Positions 22,348-34,729 of a stretch of 64,000 nt of DNA are shown piece after piece. Within the stretch, counting starts at the first letter, position 1, and each line of letters starts with the position of its first letter. The DNA is from Pithys albifrons albifrons. Taxonomy: Eukaryota > Chordata > Aves > Passeriformes > Thamnophilidae. A program made the position numbers and the translations under genes. The stretch is taken from assembly GCF_047495875.1 (NCBI RefSeq), contig NC_092497.1:79019749-79083748 (forward strand), written 5' to 3'. The notes under the pieces were generated by a model, which was not told the origin of the DNA, made no database searches, and saw only the letters and a program-made list of their open reading frames with translations.

Positions 22348-23930
22348 AGGTTATGACTCTGAATTAAATTGCCAAATGATTCAATTTCTACTCCTTGACT
22401 TTTGAGATAACACTGCATCACAATGTATCTTCACTGCCTAGAGTCAATTTAAACTCTAATCCTGCACCAGCTTACATAAAATCATAGTCAGTACCCCAGA
22501 TTTTCAGAGAAAATTCAAAATACAGATATTCTAGAAGTCTAGTGTGCTTGTATTTCTGAAAGTCCTGTCCAAATACATTATTATTCCTCTACCATGAAAA
22601 ATATTTTCTTTCGTCAGCTCTGATATATATTTAAGCTTAATATATTTGTAATGATGCCATAAAGAATGGTGATCTGACATTCTTGGTTTTCACATCTCTA
22701 TAGAAAAAAAATGAGTCTGAACACAGAAAAAATCCTCTACAATGCTGACAGCAGACCTGATCAGAATGAGTCAAACTCTACAAATCTAGCATAGCAAAAC
22801 AGTTCTGTACCTGCTGTATGTTAAAAAAAAACATAATCTCATGCATTCCACTGGCCCTATTAACACTTTACCCCAAAACTTGTGATTTTTCTTTTTTTCT
22901 TTTTCTTTTTTTTTTTTTTTAATTAAGGTATGCCACATTTCTACATTAGGCAAAGTACATGTGGATGATGCAAAATACTACTACTAAGACCTTGGATTCT
23001 ATGGAACCCAAGCCCGAAAAAGCAAGTCTAAATGCAGAGATTCCAAGAGATATTTTAATTTTATAATATATGCAGCAAATATAATGGTAAATTTGGGGAT
23101 TTTTTTTTTCAGTTTCATTATAAAGAAGAATAATTTTTTTTTTGAAGGTAAGAACTTGTTTTGTTCCACACAAGCTTTCTATGGTCCAAATCGCTTTATA
23201 CAAAAGTTCTAGAGTTTGCTTGAAAGCATGAACTTTTCTGGCCTTCTTATGCTTGCTTGAGTGACAGAATGATATTATTCTAAAGGTTGCAGAGTGGCTC
23301 TTTGATCTTAAAGCTTATAAAGGCTGTCTCACATCTGCATGCTCTAATATTCACTGATAATCTGACTAGAAATTCAAGGCTATAAGACTTTGGATCACTG
23401 ATTTGCAATGCAAGTGCCTCAGGAAAAAAAAAAAGCTTAGTCTTATTAAGTGCTGTTGCAAAGTTATTACAGGCAAGGATTTTTTTAAGCAGCTTTGAAA
23501 GTTCTGTCCAGGAACACTGGCCACATAAATACATACAGCATGTCACCAGTATCACTGTGGACTTCCTTGGTCTCCTTTCCCCTCTTCTGCTCTTAAGAAA
23601 TCCACGCAAAATTTTAAGTAGGAGTTAATCAAAATAACAATACGACAGAAAAATTTTCAGCTTCATCCTGTAGCTCTGCCCCTTTATTGCAATATGTTGT
23701 TTTTACTACAATACAAATTGTGAACCTTCAGGTAAGGATTGTCATTATGCATTACTCTGTGCAGAGAAATAAAAGAGCAAATGGTGTTAGAAATTTAAAC
23801 AGAAAAGATGAGATACAAACACTAAAATATGAACAAAATGCAAATTGTGAAGAGACAACCTGAAAGTAACTGATATTTTTCTGTGTAAATTTCCTGGCCT
23901 AGAAGCCCAGACTAATTGACACGGATACTC
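22348..23930. other. Unassigned sequence with a poly(T/C) tract
   Basis: A T-rich run lies at about 22886-22920. No gene or repeat family recognised in the remainder. The minus-strand frame at 23280-23609 (109 codons) has no recognisable signature. Confidence 0.4.
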
Positions 23931-24558
23931 TGTTATGGGTTCACCTAGGTGGGCCTAGATTTGGGCTCTGGAGTTTGGACTAGGCTGAAGCTGTCAGCTG
24001 ACTTGAGCTGGGCTGAGCCAACAGCTGACCTCTTCTAGCCAGTAATTTTGTATTCCATACCACATTATGACATCATCTCCAGGGAAGGAGGAACCAGTGT
24101 GGGAGTGGTTAAGGCAGTCGCTTCTCAGCCCTCCTCTTGGGAGGACACACGATGCTGCCCCAGGGGGGATGGAGAGGACCAGGCCCACCACTGGCTCACA
24201 GGGTATCTCAGGAAAGTAAAATGTGTTGTTCTGGGTCTCTCCTTTCTGCTTGGGTTTGTCTCCCTGGGGAATAAGCTTCTTCTTAAGTAATGTGTAGGTA
24301 GGACAGTAGAATTTGTGTGTTCATTAAGAAGTTGAGGTGGGGAACTTGTTGTTGCAGACTCGTGTGAGTGTATATTTGTACTCTCTTCTAATTGTCTCTT
24401 TCTTTCTGTGAAAAATATATGTAGATTTAGTATAAATGCAGTTTGAAGTGTTTTTTTTTCCTTTCCCCTCTCTTTTCCTCCCTTTCCCTGGTGTTAGGAG
24501 GGAGGCTTTTCTCTCTGTGCTTGGGGGGGTTGGCAGTTGCTTATCTCAAACCAAGACA
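23931..24558 (+). mobile_element. Solo LTR, family B, plus strand, 5-bp TSD
   Basis: It starts 'tgttatgggttcacc' and ends 'tcaaaccaagaca'. It is flanked by a perfect 5-bp direct repeat 'tactc' (23926-23930 and 24559-24563). It is nearly identical to 2956-3577 and to the reverse of 55288-55909. A 5-bp duplication is typical of ERVL-type integrases. The open frames in it are shared with the other copies by descent of the LTR and do not indicate a gene. Confidence 0.95.
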
Positions 24559-25729
24559 TACTCCAAGGCTTCATTGGTCCTACCTGGCATCAGAAATGTC
24601 CTCAGTGTAAGGTGACTGCACTGGGGAGACAAGGCTATACCAAGTCACAGAAGCAGTACATTGCTCTGAAGAAAATGGAAACAGCTAAGTCTGCAATTTG
24701 TGCCCTTTACAAAACAAGTTATACCATAGATCGCTGAGAATGCAGTACTGTTCTATTTCTTCTTTGCTTCTCCCTGTCTCTCTTCTGTCTTCTCCGACCT
24801 TCTTCACATTTTACATTGTTTCTCAGTGACGGCATGAAATAATGTTACCACTTAATCAGTTTGCATATGATCATTGTTCCATCTTTGTTTTAAAATACGG
24901 AGTTTGCATCAGTGATTTTCTTAATTATTGTCCCAGGTATGAGATTAAATATACTCATTTCTTGCCATTCAAGTTTGTGTTTCCTAAAGAACAACACATA
25001 CACATTTAAGACTGTACTTGAAAGTACATTAAGGAATACAGAAAACAGTATTGGGTATTCATGAGGGAAATGACAAATTACAGTTATTTGGAGATTCACA
25101 ACCTTCAACAGCTTTGTTTTCATTTTCTTAAATCCCATAATAACAGTGCACTGAATGTATGTAACATTCTTCCAAAGGATACTGTTCATTCAAATAAATC
25201 TTTCATTTTTGTGGAGATTATTTTAAAAAACAAACAAACCAAAAAAAAAAGCAAACAAAAACCCCACCATAACAAACTAGAACCCTTAGAATAATGTGTA
25301 ACAGATGTCGTTAGCAATTTAAGACACGTCTGAGATATCAAACAGCAGACCAGCGTTACAGCCTTCAGTGTTACCCTGGCTGAGAGGATAAATGTTAGGA
25401 GTGGAGGAGATACAATAATTCAGTAACTGCTTCCTTTCTGTGTTTTCTGAATTAATCAGAAATGAAAGCCTCACAAATAGCAGGATGTAACAAAATCCAA
25501 TGCAAAGAATAATAAGAAAAACCTACTGTTTGGTTTTAAATCAGACTTTCCAAGAACCTTTGATAACATTCAGTTTTGTAACTCATTTAATTCAAATTTA
25601 TGCAGAGAAATTTCTGGTACTTCCTTACTAAATACAGGCAACTGCCATCTTCTCTTCATTTGCTCATATGGCAAAATGTTACAAAACAGTCCTCATCATG
25701 GCTAGGCTTCACAAATGAAGATTTGTGAA
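24559..25729. other. Unassigned sequence with an A-rich tract
   Basis: An A/C-rich run lies at about 25224-25265. Otherwise no gene or repeat was recognised. Frames near 24890-25189 have no protein signature. Confidence 0.4.
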
Positions 25730-26455
25730 GGGCACAACCCACACTTGCTGCAAGCGTGCTGGTGGCTAAAAAGGACAGTGCAGGATAGTCAAGTCCGGTT
25801 GCAAAAGGCACAGTGGAACGTGTCCTTTGGCAATATTGGTGAGTAACAGTTCTTTCTGTGTTGTCCTTTCTCCTCCAGACTGACTGTGCTGCGTTCTCAA
25901 AGGAAGCAGCAGCGTCGTGAATGGTGTGTCTCCATGAATCCCAATTGGAGGCCAGAGTGGACCACTGGTGGCAGTCAATATGGCCGAGGTTGAGATATTG
26001 TTTCAGGGAGTCTTTGTATCTCTTCTTCGGGGCTCCTCTCTTGCGGCAGCCGGTGGGGAGTTCACCATAGAGCACAATCTTTGGGAGAGGGTGATCCTCC
26101 ATCCTGGAGACGTGCCCTGCCCAGCGCAGCTGCGTTCTCATCAGCATGGCCTCGATACTGCTGACCCCTGCCTGTTCAAGAACAGACACATTGGTCACGT
26201 AATCAGACCAGTGGATGTTTAGGACTGAATGGAGGCAGTGCTGATGGAAGCGTTTGAGGATTCACAGCTGGAGTCAGTAGATGACCCGTGATTCAGACTC
26301 ATATAAAAGAGTAGACAGTACAATGGCTCTGTTGACACTGATCTTTGTATTTTTTCCTAGGTATTTACTGCACTAAATTCTTGTATGGAGTCTTCCAAAA
26401 GCTCTCTATGCCTTTGTTAACCTGTTGTCTATCTCTTTGTCATTCCATCAGTTCC
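25730..26455 (-). pseudogene. Non-CR1 LINE polyprotein C-terminal remnant, minus strand
   Basis: The minus-strand frame at 25656-26198 contains 'SIEAMLMRTQLRWAGHVSRM' followed by 'LPKIVLYGELPTG' and 'RGAPKKRYKDSL'. This is the conserved region just after the reverse transcriptase in a large group of vertebrate non-LTR retrotransposons that I associate with RTE-like elements; it is unlike the CR1 C-terminus. Upstream (26200-26455), the same frame continues with at least four stops and recognisable words such as 'AFGRL', 'AIVLSTLLY' and 'ILKRFHQHCL'. In another frame near 25745-25790 the tail reads as a Cys/His-rich C-terminus ('LFSHQHACSKCG'). The RT catalytic box is not included. The clade is uncertain, but identity as a LINE is well supported. 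Such elements are rare in birds. Confidence 0.78.
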
Positions 26456-27079
26456 CCATCTGGGAAACATCATTTCCTCAGACAGTAAGACTGACAAAAA
26501 AACATTGCAATCAGTAAATGGATAGCACAGCTACTTTGATTTCTCTGGTACTAGACCTTTCAGCATTCATATTCACCCTCCTATATTTTTTATTTTGCAG
26601 AAAAGGCATAAAATAAAATTAAACAGATCTAGAGACTTGAATTTTGAATGCAAGGAAAAGTGAAATATGAAAGTAAAGCATGAAATGGTGAAAGTAAAGC
26701 ATGAAATGGTAAATGCATCAAAACACTTATTCAGTTAGTACAGCTGGTGTTAGCTAATTTAATTTAGAAATTATTTTCTCATTAAAGTGGGGTTTTTTCC
26801 TTTATCAAAGGATAACCTTTCATAAAGCATAGTGCTATGAAATGGTGTCATTGTGAACTTTAGTGTACAATGATACTTCCCAGCTGAGCATGAACACTGA
26901 CAAATCTTAGATATTTTTCATGTTGGAGGTTACATGTGATAATTATCTAAAAATTAACATGAAAGAGAAGGTTTATAACACATGAGGGACATGTGCTATT
27001 ATATACATTACATTTAGCTTATATATCTTGATGTGTGAAGGTCATATATGAAACAAATTTACCTAAAACATATGTGTAA
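26456..27079. other. Unassigned sequence
   Basis: Contains a 21-bp tandem duplication (listed separately). No gene recognised. Confidence 0.4.
26669..26710. repeat. 21-bp tandem duplication
   Basis: The word beginning 'gaaagtaaagcatgaaatgg' occurs at 26669-26689 and again, adjacent and unchanged, at 26690-26710. Confidence 0.9.
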
Positions 27080-28195
27080 CATAGAATCCTAAAATGTTAA
27101 GGGGCTGGAATGGACCTTTAAGAATCATCTAGTCCCAACTTCACCTGCCATGGGCAGGGGCATGTCCCACTAGACCAGGTTGGTCAAGAGCTTATCCAAC
27201 CTGAGAACACTTCCAGGACTGGGGCATCCAAAACCTCCCTGGGCAGCCTGTTGCAGTGTCTCACCACCCTCACAGTAAAGAATTTCTTCCTGACATCTAA
27301 CCTAAATTTTCCCTCTTTCAATTTGTACTCATTGCTTCCTGTCCTATCACTACAGCTCCTGACAAAGGGTCCCTTTCCAGCTTCCTTGTAGGCCCTTTCA
27401 GATACTCGAAGGTTGCAGAAAGATCTTCATGCAACCTTCTCTTCTCCAGGCTGAAGAACCCCAACTTCCTCAACCTGTCTTTATACAGGAGGTACTCCAG
27501 TCTTCTTAGCAGGTTTGTGGCCTCCTTTGGACTTGCTCCAGTTCCCTGTCCTTCTTATTCTGTGGGCATCAGAACTGGACACAGCACTCAGGGTTGGGTC
27601 TCACAAGAACAGAGTACAAGGATAGAATCACTTTCTCAGGCTGCTGATCACATCTCTTTTGATGCAGCCCAGGATGCAGTTGGCTTTCTGTACTGTGAGC
27701 ACACATTGCTGACTCAAGTTTAGTTTTTCATCAATCATCAGCCCCAAACCCTTCTCCCCAGGGCTGCTCTCAATCTATTCTCTGCCCAACCTCTAGGTGT
27801 GCCTGGAATTGCCAAAACCCAGATGTAAGACCTTGCACTTCTTTTTGTGGAACTCCATGAGGTTTGCATCAGTCCACCTCTCAAGCATCCTAAGGTCTTC
27901 CTGGATGGCCTCCAGTGTGGCGACTGCACCACACAGCTTGTTGTCATCAGAAATTTGCTGGCTGTACTCAATCCCACTGTACATGCTGCCAACAAAGATA
28001 TTGAACAGAGGACACCTGTCCTGAGGACATCACTCATCACTGGTCTGCACATGGACAATGAGCAGTTGACCACAACTATTTGCGTGCAGCCATGCTGCCA
28101 GTTCTTTATCCACCAAGTGGTCTTTCCATCAAATTCATGTCTCTCCAATCTGGAGACAAGGACATCATGTGGGACAGTGTGAAACATGCCCACAT
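27080..28195 (-). mobile_element. CR1 LINE fragment, 3' end and part of ORF2, minus strand
   Basis: On the plus strand it starts with a degraded 'atagaatcctaaaatg' tail and continues for 1.1 kb through CR1 hallmarks, including 'catgggcaggggcatg', 'ggcagcctgttgcagtg', 'gatgcagcccaggatgcagtt' and 'ggtctgcacatgg'. The minus-strand frame at 27793-27984 is ORF2 RT just downstream of the catalytic box, where the usual ADD-like motif reads 'ISDDNKL', followed by 'RMLERWTDANLMEFHKKKCK'. Frames shift repeatedly, so the copy is dead. It is 5'-truncated within the RT domain. Confidence 0.95.
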
Positions 28196-30785
28196 TTGGT
28201 TTATCACACATCTGTATATGTGATTTTTTAACTGACAAATCCTGTCATTCCAACTCCCATAATTTAATGTATGTTTATTTGTTATCATTTATATAATTTC
28301 TATTAATTAAGTGAGGAAAATTATTACAGGTCTGAATAACCCATGGTGTTAACGTCTTTTAATTTGAAATAACACTATCACTTTTTATAAGAAGTAATAC
28401 TGAGTGGATAAGAGCCAGATCCACAACAGTTCTTCCTGAACCCTTAAAAATTCTGGAACTTTAATTTGTCTATAAATGTCCACTTCTACACAGCCCCAGC
28501 TCCCTAAAGAACAGATAACCTCTAGTACCTTAGAATTTACTTTCAAGTTTTCCATGTATTTTAAGTTGTGTCTGTGTCTGCCCACCTCAACGGGTCCTAG
28601 TGTCTAGCTCCCAAAACCAGAAACTATAAACTGGGCTTTGGATCAATGATTGTAAACAATGGAGTCCCCAAAGATTGACAAGTTACTGGTCATTAGTCAA
28701 GATACATGAGCTATATTTTTGAGATCATTACATTGCCATCTATTTAAGACACTTCATTTTGTGAAGGTTGTGTGTAAAGACTCTCAGACACAGCTAACAA
28801 CTCACCATCAAGGTCTGATTTTTTCCTGTACAATACTTGAACTGTGAAAAGAAAGATCAACCTATCCTAAATTGAGACAATTAGAATTCAAACCTCTTTA
28901 CACATTACAAATGACTACCAATAAGTATTTATCTGTATATCATTAAATACTTCTAAAACACCTGAAAATGAAATGATATATAGGTTCAGCTGGCATTCTA
29001 GTCTTATTTTTGTGAAGAGTGTGTTGTATTTCAGCCTTTGAGTTTATACTTCATTACATCCTTTAAATCAATTGTAACCAGTATATTGGATTGTATCTTT
29101 ATTGTTAAGTGTTTGGCTTTTAATAAAGGAAAAATTAATTTTGAATGTTTCTGTTAAAGAGAAAGCCTAAAGGGTGCTTCTGTTTCCACACTTTATTCAG
29201 TCTCTACTGGTAAAATATCAGTAGATGAACTCATCAACTCTCGTCATCTACTACCAGGAAGAAAAGAAGAGAAAAATCTTTTCTCAGATAACACCTCAGT
29301 CTAAGATTCAGAGACATAACTGTGTTAATAGAAGACAGATTACACGTTTACTGTTTTCATATTGTGACAGAAAGGAAGTGCAAAGCATTTGTTCACAAAA
29401 AGAAGTTTCTGTATTCTTCATATGATCAATCACATGTTTCAAGAACAGCTGTGTGATAGATTGTTAATAAGAGCAAAGCCCTGCAAAAATTATGCCTAGT
29501 ATATTGCTCATGCTTAGGAAGATTCAGTATTAATCCTGAACCACTAGAATGGCTTTTCATATGCCCAAAAAGGAACACCAAGGAATATAATACACTCGTG
29601 GATGTTCCTAAAAGGCTGCACTCGAACAAAATGTTCAGATTGGTTAAACTCAGTGTATCTGGAAGAAAAGTGGGGTGCATTATCACAGAGGAATAATCAT
29701 CTACAAAGTGTAGATAAACAAGACAGTGTCTCTGTAGAGGTACTATAGGTTGCATTATTACTCATTATTTTAACATTATAGTTTGATGCACTGACTTGTC
29801 CATTGCTTCCTAAACATTTCTCTCTCTTTATCCCAGTACTTTATAGCAATATACCATATCACTGGCATATTAACAACATTGGTGCCCCAGGCTAAATAAT
29901 TTTCCTATTAGTTTTTACACTAATAAACTATAAATGCCACACATGCAATGCCTGTAGGCATAGCTCTCAATGTTGGATATATTTAGTCAAATGTGCTTTC
30001 CCCTGCAGAAAAGAATGTAGATTATCATAGGGAGAGGGCTTTAAATCCTAACACATTCCTTGCTATTCATGGGAAGGAGCATTCTTCTGATGTTGTATAC
30101 CCATCTGCTTGAACAGCTGCACATCTTCCCATATAGACTTGAAATCAGCTGTATTCATGGGGCAGGGGTAGAAAGCATACGATATATTGACTAGTATAAG
30201 AAAAAGAAATCATCGAATTATCTAAATATATGTGAATTTCTGCTGGATTTAAGTCTGCTCTTTTGTGAGTAAACTCCCATGAGATTTTTTCGAGAAACAT
30301 GATTATTTGTGAATTCTAAACTACATTTGAAAACGCATATATGATTAAACTCCATCCAAAATATCCGTGCCACAAAAGTATCCCATGGGTCTTGGATATT
30401 TAATAAAGTCACCTCAGAACTGTGGCTCTGTACTGCAGAACCATGTGCTTGAGTGAAGACTAGAGCTTATTTTCTAAAGAACGGTAATATCATCGTCTTC
30501 TGAAACACAAACTTCCATTGCTGAAGTATTTATCATATCTAAAAAATATTAAAAGTCAAAAGCTGCCCAACTGCTCATCCATATCCAGAGATTCCTACAC
30601 TGAATCAGCTTCAGCACCTTCAGTGGTATATGGCTGCAAGTGAATTCCAATTTGAATGTAGCGGCAGTGATTTATGTTTTCTTATACAGAGTATTATTAT
30701 TTATTTACACATATCTTAAAATCCAGGACTAGTACTGAAATTGTTTCAGTAGTATTGATTGTCCTTACAGTACTGAATGTTTCTT
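28196..30785. other. Repeat-poor unassigned sequence
   Basis: No gene, RNA or repeat recognised in 2.6 kb. The minus-strand frame at 29426-29755 (109 codons) has no recognisable signature. Confidence 0.4.
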
Positions 30786-31110
30786 ATCTATCCAACTCTT
30801 CTGTAATTAGGCACTCATTCGTGAGAAATGATGCACTTCAATTTAATTAGCTTGGAAAACATCCACGTTAATCTGCTGATATTTTTTCACACAGAATGCT
30901 CACACAGTCTCAGATATGTTACAAAGATATGGTTTTACCTTTTTTTTATTTGTTTTGTTTCTTTGTTTTCTGTATCACAAGGCTAGTGCAGAATTGCAAC
31001 TGCTAACTGGTATTGTTCACTGTTAAAGAACTGTGTTTAATTAGATAATGTCCCTTTTTTAAGGAATCTGTATCAATTATTTAATTAGAATTCTGATATA
31101 CTTATTTGAA
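30786..31110. promoter_or_regulatory. Cluster of homeodomain-type TAATTAG sites; candidate enhancer
   Basis: TAATTAG occurs four times on the plus strand in 285 bp (30804-30810, 30844-30850, 31038-31044, 31082-31088). Further 'caattat' and 'caattaaaa' words lie nearby. TAATTA is the core site of many homeodomain proteins. The region is AT-rich, so chance enrichment is possible. No conservation data are available here. Confidence 0.25.
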
Positions 31111-33589
31111 TGCTCACAAATCAATTAAAAACTTCTTGCCTTTTGTTAGTTCAGTAATTTCAAAGGAGCAAAAATTGCATAGTACAGAAGAACCCATCCT
31201 CACTTCAAAATCCACGCATTGGACACAGTAGACTGTTCTAGACATTGCACTGCCTTTCTATGTAACACAGTAGACAGCTTTCTGGTGCTCTGAATTGACA
31301 GGTTCTCCTTTATCAAACAAGTAATCATAGCAAATTCACTTGGCGTTCAGGCAGATGTTCTCTACTTTTCCATGTTTGCACCATAATAATTACTACCCCT
31401 AAAGAACAGAGAGGACTCCAGCAATGACAACTTATGGTTTAACATTTCAAACTGTCTGCTCTTTTGTGAGACCCTGAATGCAGGTGGTTTTCAGCAAGCA
31501 TCTAACATACCAGGCTTAAAACCCAATAAGGAGAAATTTGGAGCAATTCTGCTATAAAATGGCTTCCACTTCTCTGCACATAAAGTTGATACACTTTACT
31601 ATCTGACCCTGCATCATGCAATCTTCACAACTGCAGACAGTGGACCAGTTATGTCACTAAATTAAAAAAAAAAAAAGGAATTAGAGAAAAATCTGAATTT
31701 TGCATTAGAAAGACTTTTACAAAACTCTGTATAAAACCCTTCTTCCATTATTTATGTTTTCAACATGTGCATCAGTTAAGGGAAGCATTCATACATAATC
31801 ATTTCCAAATTTGTTGTAGTTCTATCTTTTCTCATGAGCTGCCTGGGAAAGGGTACATAGGACTTGCCAAGTCTGCTTTACACTGTTGTAGTCTGGAAAA
31901 AAGGAGACGTGCCTTGTTGCATATTTACCAAAATAATTTTCTTTTGAGTTTAGTGGTATTGACACTTAGGAAAGATTCGGCTAGGGATTTTTAGCTTTAT
32001 TTTAAAGGGAAATAAACTGAAAATACAAAATTTAAAGTGATTCTTTTCATAAATGTTGAACAAACACCTCTGCTGAGAAAGGTCCAGGATAAGGAGAAAT
32101 ACTGAGCAACATTTTTCATAAAAGCAAATTGTTTGATTGTAACCCTAGGCTTGATCCCCTGGATTGTTGCATTTGAGCTCCTACGGGATCAGGAAAAGAA
32201 GAAGACATTCACTTTTCTTGAGAGTGGCAAAAATAGTTGGACAAAACAATAACCTATGTGACAGAACAATAATCTATATAACAAAACTGAGTACCTCCTA
32301 ATATGGGGAATTTGTCACATTTCATATAAAGTCATTATGATAGGCACTAGGTAAGAAACTGCATTTACACTTATAAACTTCTACAGCCATCCTGAAGCTG
32401 GTCCTAGCCTAACTTTTTACTCAAGTCTCATCCATGCTTAAAACTGTTCTGATATCCAGGGAGAATTGAAGTCTCGAGCATTTTGTCCTATTGGTCCTGA
32501 GTGGGTATTAAACTTCATTATACGGATTGAGTGCCTCAGTTTCTTCTACAGACAGAGAAATTATTATGCAATCATTCTTGCTTAGGTTTCTTCAGTTAGA
32601 ATTGGAAGCCTTTCATAGGAAGAAATATGCTGAACATAGTTGCTTAAACACCACACAGCAGCCAATCTACTAAAACAACAACACAACAAATTGTTTTTTC
32701 CCCACCGTGTTTCTTTTGTGTTTAATGCATATAAGAGAGTATTGTGACTGGGAAATAAATGTCTGGTCAAACACAAGAGATTCCTTTAGCTTCTCATTAC
32801 ACCATTTCTACTTAAGTCATTGTGAAAAGGTATATACAAACTAAAAATTTACTGTTAGAACCAGCACACCTTCTACAGTGTGTGGTTTGGTAATTTGTTA
32901 CAGCTCAACAGGAAAGAGGGGATTGCTTCGGCTGTCACGACAGTATGTCAGTCTGGAATTGTTCTCCAGTGTTCAGATACTGGACATAGGTCAAGCACTG
33001 TGAAAGATAGTAAGTAGAAGAAAAAAAATTTAAGTTAGCTATACTGCTGGTTAGAGATAACAGTGTGTCTGAGAGAAGAAATAGCAAAATCAGGACAGTT
33101 AACAGAATAAGGAGCAGTTTTAGGAATGCACCCCAACCTGGTAATATTGCTAAAAGTATAAAGAGTTGGGAATAGGATAAAAATGCCTGGTATTCTAACC
33201 TTTTGGGGGCTTAAGGAAACACACCATTCCCATTTGAACAAATAATATTATGAAAAATACCAAGAAAATTTTATCCTTCCAACAAAGTCAGCCTCTTGTA
33301 ACCTTAAAAATCCTGTTGTTATGTTGAACATGGACCACCATATCACAGATTTTCAAACTTCATCATCTACATCTTTAAGCTGCTTGGCTTTTTTACCCTA
33401 ATCATTCTGCTTCTTTGGTTTTGTAACAATCATAAACTTCCAAGACATACTTATTTCTGACCAGTTGTTCTTTTGCTAATGTTACCATTTCACCATAAAA
33501 GCTCTGCTTACACTTTTGTGGTTATATTTGGACATATTTATGTGTATATATGTCATATCCTTCTCAACCTTTTACATATAATGACATAT
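31111..33589. other. Repeat-poor unassigned sequence
   Basis: No gene or repeat family recognised in 2.5 kb. Confidence 0.4.
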
Positions 33590-33870
33590 AAACTGAGGTC
33601 GTTGGGTCTGCTGTTATGAACAAGCTCCCCATTCCCCTTATCTTTCTTGTAGTCCATCTCATGTAGTGTTCCAGGCTGAAATCCATCTTTCCTAAATGTG
33701 ACCTGAAGTATATGCAGCACTCCAGATTAAAGTCTTATCAATGCCCTATTCAAAAACATTGACTTTATTTCACTTTTTCCAGAAATACCTTTCCTGACTC
33801 ATTCCAAGGGTGCACTACAGGTTTTACAGTCTCACCACACTGACGTTCAGAGATGAGTCTGAACTAGCTG
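33590..33870 (-). repeat. Possible very old CR1/L3-like LINE remnant
   Basis: Words such as 'tttcttgtagtccatctcatg', 'gtgacctgaagtatatgcag' and 'cactccagattaaagtcttatc' sit in the order expected of the reverse of a CR1-like 3' region ('actccag...ggtctcac'). Identity is too low to be sure. Confidence 0.25.
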
Positions 33871-34007
33871 GTCACTCAGGCTGTTCTAGCCTGAGACATA
33901 AGTTCTAACTCATCAGGTTACAGCTGAAACAACTGTGATTAGATTGCCAGCACATAACTTTCCATTGTTGAATGTTATGCCCTATCTGCTAACAGCATTT
34001 TTGCTTA

Positions 34008-34729
34008 TGTGCTGGTTTAAAGGTAAACCAGCAGGAGAAGTGAACCCAACACAAAAGAGATTATAAGTCAGAGTGACAATTTATAAAAATATTACAGTGA
34101 GTGCAATGATACAAAGAGAAATTGGTTTTGACCAACAAAACCCAGAAGTATAACACAGCACCCTCAAGCAACAAACAATGTTGTTCGTTAGCCCGTGTGC
34201 TGAGTCCCATGTGGTTCCCCTGAGTCAGAAGCAAAAGGAAAGGAAAAACCTGTTGGTGCAGATGACAGTAACAGTCTGGTCAAATGTAGTGGTTGCAGTC
34301 CTGTTGAGGTTCTGGTCCTCCTCTGGATCTGATGAGTGATCCCAGAAGTCCCCAAACTCCAAGATTATATACCCTCAGTTTCAGGGGGGAATGCCCAGTA
34401 CCTCCCCCAAGGCAGGGACTTCCACAATGGGAAGTCTAACTCTGTGAGTCATGGGGTACTTTTGGAATTGTTGATGGCCCATTAGCACACATGACTTCTC
34501 AGGTGGGTGTGGAGGTGATAACGACTCCCTGAAGGGGAGTTATCACAGCTCCTATCTCACAGGCTTCTTTAACACCCAGCTTTCAGCCTGAGCGGTCAGG
34601 TGTGCCCTGGGCAGCTGCTGCAAATGGTCCACTGTTAACAGTTCATGAGAAATGACATAGAGGGTAGAGAATACACAGTTTTAGTCACACCCACACAGTG
34701 AAACTGGTTCCAGATGCCGAACTAGGACA
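34008..34729 (-). mobile_element. Solo LTR, family C, minus strand, 5-bp TSD, with extra segment
   Basis: The plus-strand ends are 'tgtgctggtttaaagg' and 'aactaggaca'. A perfect 'gctta' duplication flanks it (34003-34007 and 34730-34734). The minus strand carries a TATA box 'ggtatataatc' (about 34364-34374), which fixes the orientation. At 722 bp it is about 100 bp longer than the two other copies. The extra part includes a hairpin at 34515-34546 (gtgataac...gttatcac with a second short stem inside). Confidence 0.92.

Noticed and set aside
23280..23609. 109-codon minus-strand frame as an exon
   Set aside because: Low-complexity Lys/Leu-rich sequence without any family signature or codon-use support.
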